This document shows, piece after piece, positions 4,577-8,108 of a DNA stretch of 8,108 nucleotides. Source of the stretch: an uncultured Bryobacteraceae bacterium. GTDB taxonomy: Bacteria > Acidobacteriota > Terriglobia > Bryobacterales > Bryobacteraceae. A model generated the notes under the pieces. The model had not been told where the DNA came from, made no database searches, and was given only the letters and a program-made list of their open reading frames with translations. The stretch spans positions 1 to 8,108 of the forward strand of contig CAKZVG010000399.1 in assembly GCA_937921835.1 (NCBI GenBank). The letters are read 5' to 3'. The position numbers and the translations under genes are program-made. Position 1 is the first letter of the stretch, and each line of letters opens with the position of its first letter.

Positions 4577-5929
4577 ATGCCTAAGCTGAGCAGCAAGTGG
4601 CAAAACGCCGCCGTCCTCGAGGCGGTCTTCGACCAGCTCTCCGACGCGATGATCCTCTATGACGCCAACTTCGCCATCACGGGTGTCAATCACGCGGCTG
4701 AGCGGCTCTTCGGGATCACGGCCGAGGAAGTCGTCGGGCGGCACTGCCGGGAGGTTTTCCGCTGTGGGCCTTGCGAGCCTGGCTGTGGACTTCTGGCCGG
4801 CATTGAGCAGCCGTCCTCGGCCCCGCTCAGCACCTTGCGCCTCCACACCGACAACGGCCGCGAGCGGATGGCCGTCATCCGCACCACGCAACTCGTCTCG
4901 GAAGACGGTACGGTGGAAGGCGCCATCGCCACCATCAAGGACATCACCGACGAAGTTGCGCCGCAGAAGCGCGAGGTGATCGCCGAATCCGCGGCCATGC
5001 GCGACGTCATGAATTTTGTCCGCCGCGTGGCCGCCAGCGAAGCCACCACCATCCTGCTTGAGGGCGAGAACGGCACCGGCAAGGACTTGGTCGCCAAGAC
5101 GCTTCACTACCAGAGCATGCGTCAGGCCGAACCTTTCATCGCCATCAACTGCGCGGCGATTCCGGAGACCCTGCTTGAAAGCGAGTTGTTCGGCTATGAG
5201 AAGGGCGCCTTCACCGACGCCCGCGCGCAGAAGCGCGGCATCTTCGAACTGGCCGACAAGGGCACGCTGTTCCTGGACGAGATCGGCGAGATTCCCCTAA
5301 TGCTGCAAGCCAAGCTGCTGCGCGTGCTCGAGGAGCAGAGCTTCCGGCGGCTGGGCGGCCTGAAGGACATCAAGCTCGACCTGCGGGTCATCGCGGCCAC
5401 CAACAAGAACCTGCGCGAGGCGGTCCGCGAGGGCGCCTTCCGGCAGGATCTCTACTTCCGGCTCAACGTCATTCACATCACGATTCCTCCGCTGCGCGAG
5501 CGCCCGGAGGACATCCTGCCGCTGGCGCGGTTTTTCATCGAGCTCTACAATCGCAAGTTCAAGCGCCACATCGAGGGGATCAGCCCGGAAGCCAGCCGGC
5601 AGTTCCTGGCGCACGACTGGCCGGGCAACGTCCGCGAATTGCGCAACGCCGTCGAGCGGGCAATGATCCTCGAAGAAAGCTCGCAGATCCGGCCCTCCAG
5701 TCTGCCCATCAGCGTGGGCCACACCAGCGGATCCATGACTCCGGCCTCCGCCGCCGTGGCGCCCGTCCCGGAACTGCCCGACGACGGCTTGTCGCTTGAG
5801 GAAAACGAGAAGATGCTGCTGAAGCGGGCGCTTGAAAAAACCGGCGGCAACCAGACCCAGGCCGCCCGGCTGCTGCGGATCACCCGCGACACGCTGCGTT
5901 ACAAAATGAAGAAGTTCAACCTGCGCTGA
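4577..5929 (+). CDS. PAS-domain sigma-54-dependent transcriptional activator (enhancer-binding protein)
   Basis: This 450-residue regulator has a PAS sensor domain (about 12-125), an AAA+ sigma-54 activation domain (about 135-365) and a Fis-type helix-turn-helix (about 405-450, GGNQTQAARLLRITRDTLRYKM). AAA+ landmarks are Walker A GENGTGKD at 163-170, the sigma-54-contacting loop GAFTDA at 210-215, Walker B GTLFLDEIGEIP at 229-240, sensor I VIAATNKN at 271-278, Arg-finger region around R289-R295, and WPGNVRELRN at 348-357. The PAS domain carries a tight cluster, H56, C57, C63, C66 and C70, suggesting redox, metal or Fe-S sensing. The ATG at 4577 is preferred over 4376 or 4505 because PAS sequence begins soon after it and a promoter-like element lies at 4483; its ribosome site is modest (GGGA, 6 nt away). 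It is divergent from the cytochrome operon, its most likely target (inference). The family call is very secure; the signal is unknown. Confidence 0.95.
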   Translation: MPKLSSKWQNAAVLEAVFDQLSDAMILYDANFAITGVNHAAERLFGITAEEVVGRHCREVFRCGPCEPGCGLLAGIEQPSSAPLSTLRLHTDNGRERMAVIRTTQLVSEDGTVEGAIATIKDITDEVAPQKREVIAESAAMRDVMNFVRRVAASEATTILLEGENGTGKDLVAKTLHYQSMRQAEPFIAINCAAIPETLLESELFGYEKGAFTDARAQKRGIFELADKGTLFLDEIGEIPLMLQAKLLRVLEEQSFRRLGGLKDIKLDLRVIAATNKNLREAVREGAFRQDLYFRLNVIHITIPPLRERPEDILPLARFFIELYNRKFKRHIEGISPEASRQFLAHDWPGNVRELRNAVERAMILEESSQIRPSSLPISVGHTSGSMTPASAAVAPVPELPDDGLSLEENEKMLLKRALEKTGGNQTQAARLLRITRDTLRYKMKKFNLR

Positions 5930-5930
5930 A

Positions 5931-6494
5931 ATGGCGCGCTGGGGACTGGCGCTGCTGTGGGCGGCTTTCGCCGCCGCTTTTCTGGTCGGGCACCTGCGCG
6001 TGCGCCGCGCGCGCCGCAGCCAGCCGCTGCCGGACCGCCCGGTGCTTCGCGCGCGCGTCTCCGGCCTGGGCCTGCTGCTCGAAGCCGTCTCCGTGGGTCT
6101 TGTGCTTGTCTTCCGCCGCGAGGCGGCGCATCCGTTGCTGGCCGCCGCCGGGCTGCTGCTCGGCGCGGCGGCGGTGGCGCTGGCCTGGCCGGCGGTCTTC
6201 CATCTGGGCCGCCAGTGGCGCATGCGGGCCGTGATCGCCGAAAACCACGCGCTCATCACCACCGGCCCCTACGCCGTGGTGCGCCACCCCATCTACGCCT
6301 CGCTGTTCGGAATGCTGCTGGCTTCGGCGCTGGTGAACACGTCCTGGCCAGTGGCGTGCGGAGCGCTGGCGCTGTTTCTGGCGGGCACCGAGATTCGCGT
6401 GCGCGCCGAGGAGAAGCTGCTCGCCAAGGCCTTCCCCGAGGAGTTCGCGCGCTACCGCGAGCGCGTGCCCGCTTACCTGCCGCTGCTGCGCTAG
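5931..6494 (+). CDS. Isoprenylcysteine carboxyl methyltransferase-like (ICMT/PEMT-type) membrane protein
   Basis: The 187-residue protein has membrane helices at about 4-22, 44-62 and 68-90 and a long hydrophobic stretch at 121-152. The diagnostic motif TTGPYAVVRHPIY (110-122) and the later basic/acidic segment RVRAEEKLLAKAFPEEFARYRERVPAYLP-type tail (split around E160-E161 and Y175) are the S-adenosylmethionine-binding signature of the ICMT/phospholipid-methyltransferase superfamily. In bacteria the substrates of these proteins are mostly unknown; protein prenylation is not expected, so lipid or small-molecule methylation is more likely. Its ATG follows the activator's TGA after a single base and has no clear Shine-Dalgarno, which indicates translational coupling. 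The functional link to the regulator is not obvious and may be operon convenience. Confidence 0.85.
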   Translation: MARWGLALLWAAFAAAFLVGHLRVRRARRSQPLPDRPVLRARVSGLGLLLEAVSVGLVLVFRREAAHPLLAAAGLLLGAAAVALAWPAVFHLGRQWRMRAVIAENHALITTGPYAVVRHPIYASLFGMLLASALVNTSWPVACGALALFLAGTEIRVRAEEKLLAKAFPEEFARYRERVPAYLPLLR

Positions 6495-6522
6495 CGCCCC
6501 GCGCTCCCGGCCTCAGGGGCGC
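6494..6522. terminator. Candidate shared hairpin between convergent genes
   Basis: GCGCCCC (6494-6500) and GGGGCGC (6516-6522) form a perfect 7-bp stem with a 15-nt loop. It spans the 18-nt gap between the methyltransferase-like gene and the convergent aminotransferase gene and takes in the latter's stop codon. The symmetry suits bidirectional termination, but there is no U-run on either strand, so it may only be an mRNA end-protecting structure. Confidence 0.4.
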
Positions 6523-7622
6523 ATTACCTCGAGGAACACGCGCTTGAACCGCTCCATCTCGGCTTCCGTGCCGATGCTGACTCGCAGCATCTGGTTCAGC
6601 GGAGGAAAGGGCCGCCCGGGCGCCACGCCGCGCGAGATCATGGCCGGAATCACTCCCCGCACGTCGCGCTCAACGTCGATCATCACGAAGTTGGCGTGCG
6701 GCTCGAGAAAGCGGAATCCGTGCTCCGCCAGCCAGGAGCAAAGCCCGGCGCGGATCCGGCCGTAGCGGGCCTTGCGCGACGGGATCAGTTTGGCGTCGCC
6801 GAGGGCGGCCAGCACCGCGCGCGAGCTGACCCAGGAAATCACCCCGGCCGGATACGGCTGCATGCGCGCGATCAGCTCCGGCCGCGCGCAGGCGAACCCC
6901 ACCCGCAGCCCGGCCATGCCGTAGATCTTCGAAAAGGTGCGCGTGAGCACCACCTCGCGCCCCGCCTTCACGTGCGGCAGAACGCTCGCCAGGCGCGGAT
7001 CGCCGCTGAAGTCCAGGTACGCTTCGTCCACCAGCAGAACGGAGTTGCGGGGCAGGTTCGCCACCAGCCAGTCCATTTCCACCCGCGGCGTGATCGAGGA
7101 CGTCGGGTTATTCGGATTGCAGAGATAGAGCAGCCCTCCGCCGGCCTTCTCCGCCTCGGCCGCCATGCGTTTCACGTCCGCCGCCCAGGAAGAGGTAAGC
7201 GGGACAGCGGCCACGCTGCGGCCCAGCGCGCGCGCGAGCTGGATGGGCAGCTCGAAGGTCGGGTCGGCGTGAATCAGCGGGCGGCCCGGACCCGTGAAGG
7301 CGTGGACCGCGGCGCAGATTACCTCGCTCGAACCCGCTCCCACCAGTAGTTCGGAGGCTTCCACGCCGGCGCTCCGGGCCACCGCCGCGTAGAACCCGCG
7401 GAACTCCTGGAAGTGGTAGCGGCCCGCTTCGTTGAGCGCCTTGCCCATCGCTTCGACGGCCGCGGCGCCCGGCCCATCCGGATTCTCGTTCGCGTTCAGC
7501 CAGACCGTGCCCGGCGGCGGAGTCCCCGAAACCAGCGCCCGCTGGGCCAGCGCGGACTCCGTCCAAAGCCCCAGCGCGGCCGCCAGTGGCGCGCCGCGCG
7601 CGAATCGCCGCCGTGTGATCAT
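6513..7622 (-). CDS. Tat-exported PLP-dependent aminotransferase (histidinol-phosphate aminotransferase-like)
   Basis: The 369-residue protein starts at the ATG at 7622, preceded by GGAGGAGGA. An in-frame ATG at 7646 would put eight residues before the signal and lacks such a site. The N-terminus MITRRRFARG, a hydrophobic core and ESALAQ form a twin-arginine signal with likely cleavage near residue 26. The remainder is a fold-type I class I/II aminotransferase: NENP at 45-48, NPNNPT at 169-174, VDEAY with the pyridine-contacting Asp199, FSKIYGMAGLRVGF with the Schiff-base Lys232, and Arg347 in LRVSIGT for the substrate carboxylate. It most resembles HisC-type enzymes, but an exported copy is unlikely to serve histidine synthesis. 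No his genes are nearby. Tat export fits a cofactor inserted before translocation. Its periplasmic substrate is unknown. Confidence 0.88.
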   Translation of the reverse strand: MITRRRFARGAPLAAALGLWTESALAQRALVSGTPPPGTVWLNANENPDGPGAAAVEAMGKALNEAGRYHFQEFRGFYAAVARSAGVEASELLVGAGSSEVICAAVHAFTGPGRPLIHADPTFELPIQLARALGRSVAAVPLTSSWAADVKRMAAEAEKAGGGLLYLCNPNNPTSSITPRVEMDWLVANLPRNSVLLVDEAYLDFSGDPRLASVLPHVKAGREVVLTRTFSKIYGMAGLRVGFACARPELIARMQPYPAGVISWVSSRAVLAALGDAKLIPSRKARYGRIRAGLCSWLAEHGFRFLEPHANFVMIDVERDVRGVIPAMISRGVAPGRPFPPLNQMLRVSIGTEAEMERFKRVFLEVMRP

Positions 7623-7758
7623 TCCTCCTCCGTACCGCCACGCCACCGTCCGCCGGCCTGCCCGTGGCCATCGCGGTGCTTCTCCGCCGATGATAGCGCG
7701 GCGGAGCGGCGGCGGTTATGGTAACTTGCGGATATCCGTTCCGATCCGGAGGAGTTTC
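7623..7758. promoter_or_regulatory. Divergent promoter region with an 8-bp inverted repeat and a 10-bp palindrome
   Basis: CTCCGCCG and CGGCGGAG (7682-7689 and 7699-7706) are a perfect 8-bp inverted repeat with a 9-nt spacer. The spacer includes, on the minus strand, TATCAT (7690-7695), a 5/6 match to a -10 box for the aminotransferase gene, though no -35 is visible. A perfect palindrome CGGATATCCG lies at 7729-7738, just before the peptidase's ribosome site. Either could be an operator controlling the two divergent exported-protein genes; this is inference. Confidence 0.35.
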
Positions 7759-8108
7759 TTGAAAACCCGTACCGCATTGGCCTGCGCCTCGGCGCTGATC
7801 TCCGCTCTGGCGGCGGCCGAAATCAAGATCGACATCCCGCATGAAAGATTCGTGCTGAAGAACGGTCTGACCGTCATCGTGCACGAGGACCGCAAGGCGC
7901 CCATCGTGGCGGTCAACATCTGGTATCACGTGGGCTCCAAGAACGAAAGAAAGGGCCGGACCGGATTCGCCCACCTTTTCGAGCACCTGATGTTCGAAGG
8001 CTCCGAGCACATCCCCAGCTTCGACGCTCCCATGGAACGGATCGGAGGCACCAACAACGGGTCCACCGGCAATGACCGGACCAACTACTGGTCCACCCTG
8101 CCCGCCAA
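7759..8108 (+). CDS. Secreted M16-family zinc metallopeptidase, N-terminal part, cut by window edge
   Basis: The frame starts at TTG (7759), with a strong GGAGGAG ribosome site at 7748-7754. No in-frame ATG or GTG closer to the ribosome site gives the signal peptide. The first 20 residues (KTRTALACASALISALAAA after the initiator) are a signal peptide, so the protein is exported. The catalytic inverted zinc motif HxxEH appears as HLFEH at residues 72-76, in the context TGFAHLFEHLMFEG, followed by the family's GGTNNGST and DRTNYW segments. M16 peptidases (pitrilysin/mitochondrial processing peptidase type) cleave peptides in a closed chamber; the third zinc ligand, a Glu some 75 residues downstream, lies outside the window. 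The 116 codons present are about a quarter of a usual 430-480-residue single M16 unit. Bacterial exported members commonly occur as pairs; a partner may lie further right. Confidence 0.92.
   Translation, partial: MKTRTALACASALISALAAAEIKIDIPHERFVLKNGLTVIVHEDRKAPIVAVNIWYHVGSKNERKGRTGFAHLFEHLMFEGSEHIPSFDAPMERIGGTNNGSTGNDRTNYWSTLPA

Noticed and set aside
7759..7800. Possible lipoprotein signal (Cys at residue 9) in the M16 peptidase
   Set aside because: The cysteine follows A-L-A without a preceding hydrophobic core and comes too early; an ordinary signal peptide ending near residue 20 fits better.
7108..8010. Minus-strand 300-codon open frame overlapping both the aminotransferase and the peptidase
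   Set aside because: It crosses two well-supported genes and the divergent promoter region, and has no domain resemblance.
1..8108. CRISPR arrays, tRNA/rRNA genes, insertion sequences
   Set aside because: No regularly spaced direct repeats, no transposase-like frame, no terminal inverted repeats and no tRNA-like cloverleaf were seen in the non-coding stretches.

Overview
The window is a GC-rich (roughly two-thirds G+C by eye) bacterial chromosome segment that is densely coding. The gene content is multiheme inner-membrane cytochromes, a PAS/sigma-54 activator, a Tat-exported aminotransferase and an M16 peptidase. This would suit an environmental Acidobacteriota-like or deltaproteobacteria-like organism with quinone-linked electron transfer to multiheme cytochromes. 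That assignment is an inference from gene style only; no RNA gene or other phylogenetic marker is present.

Layout. From about 3990 down to position 1 on the minus strand lies an apparent five-gene electron-transfer operon. In transcription order it holds a tiny exported monoheme cytochrome c, a degenerate receiver-like cytoplasmic protein, a nine-c-heme/cytochrome-b fusion quinol oxidoreductase with the architecture of Geobacter CbcL, a NapC/NirT-type multiheme membrane cytochrome resembling ImcH, and the start of a universal stress protein (cut by the window edge). The CbcL-like and NapC-like genes overlap by 29 nt. From 3989 to 4576 there is a divergent control region containing several GGGC/GCCC dyads, a candidate sigma-54 promoter pointing into the cytochrome operon, an extended -10 promoter pointing into the regulator, and a possible small Cys-rich ORF. 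On the plus strand follow a PAS-AAA+-Fis sigma-54 activator with a Cys-rich PAS loop and a GAFTDA variant loop, then, one base after its stop, an isoprenylcysteine-methyltransferase-like membrane protein. A convergent minus-strand gene encodes a Tat-signal-bearing histidinol-phosphate-aminotransferase-like PLP enzyme. Divergent from it, at the right edge, is the N-terminal part of a secreted M16 zinc peptidase that starts at TTG.

How they may work together (inference). The sigma-54 activator probably senses a redox- or metal-related signal through its PAS cysteines and switches on the divergent cytochrome operon. The operon would move electrons from menaquinol/ubiquinol across the inner membrane to periplasmic carriers. 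The most unusual point is that two inner-membrane quinol-oxidation architectures, which are separate loci in Geobacter, appear here as translationally overlapping neighbours together with a pseudo-receiver and a stress protein.
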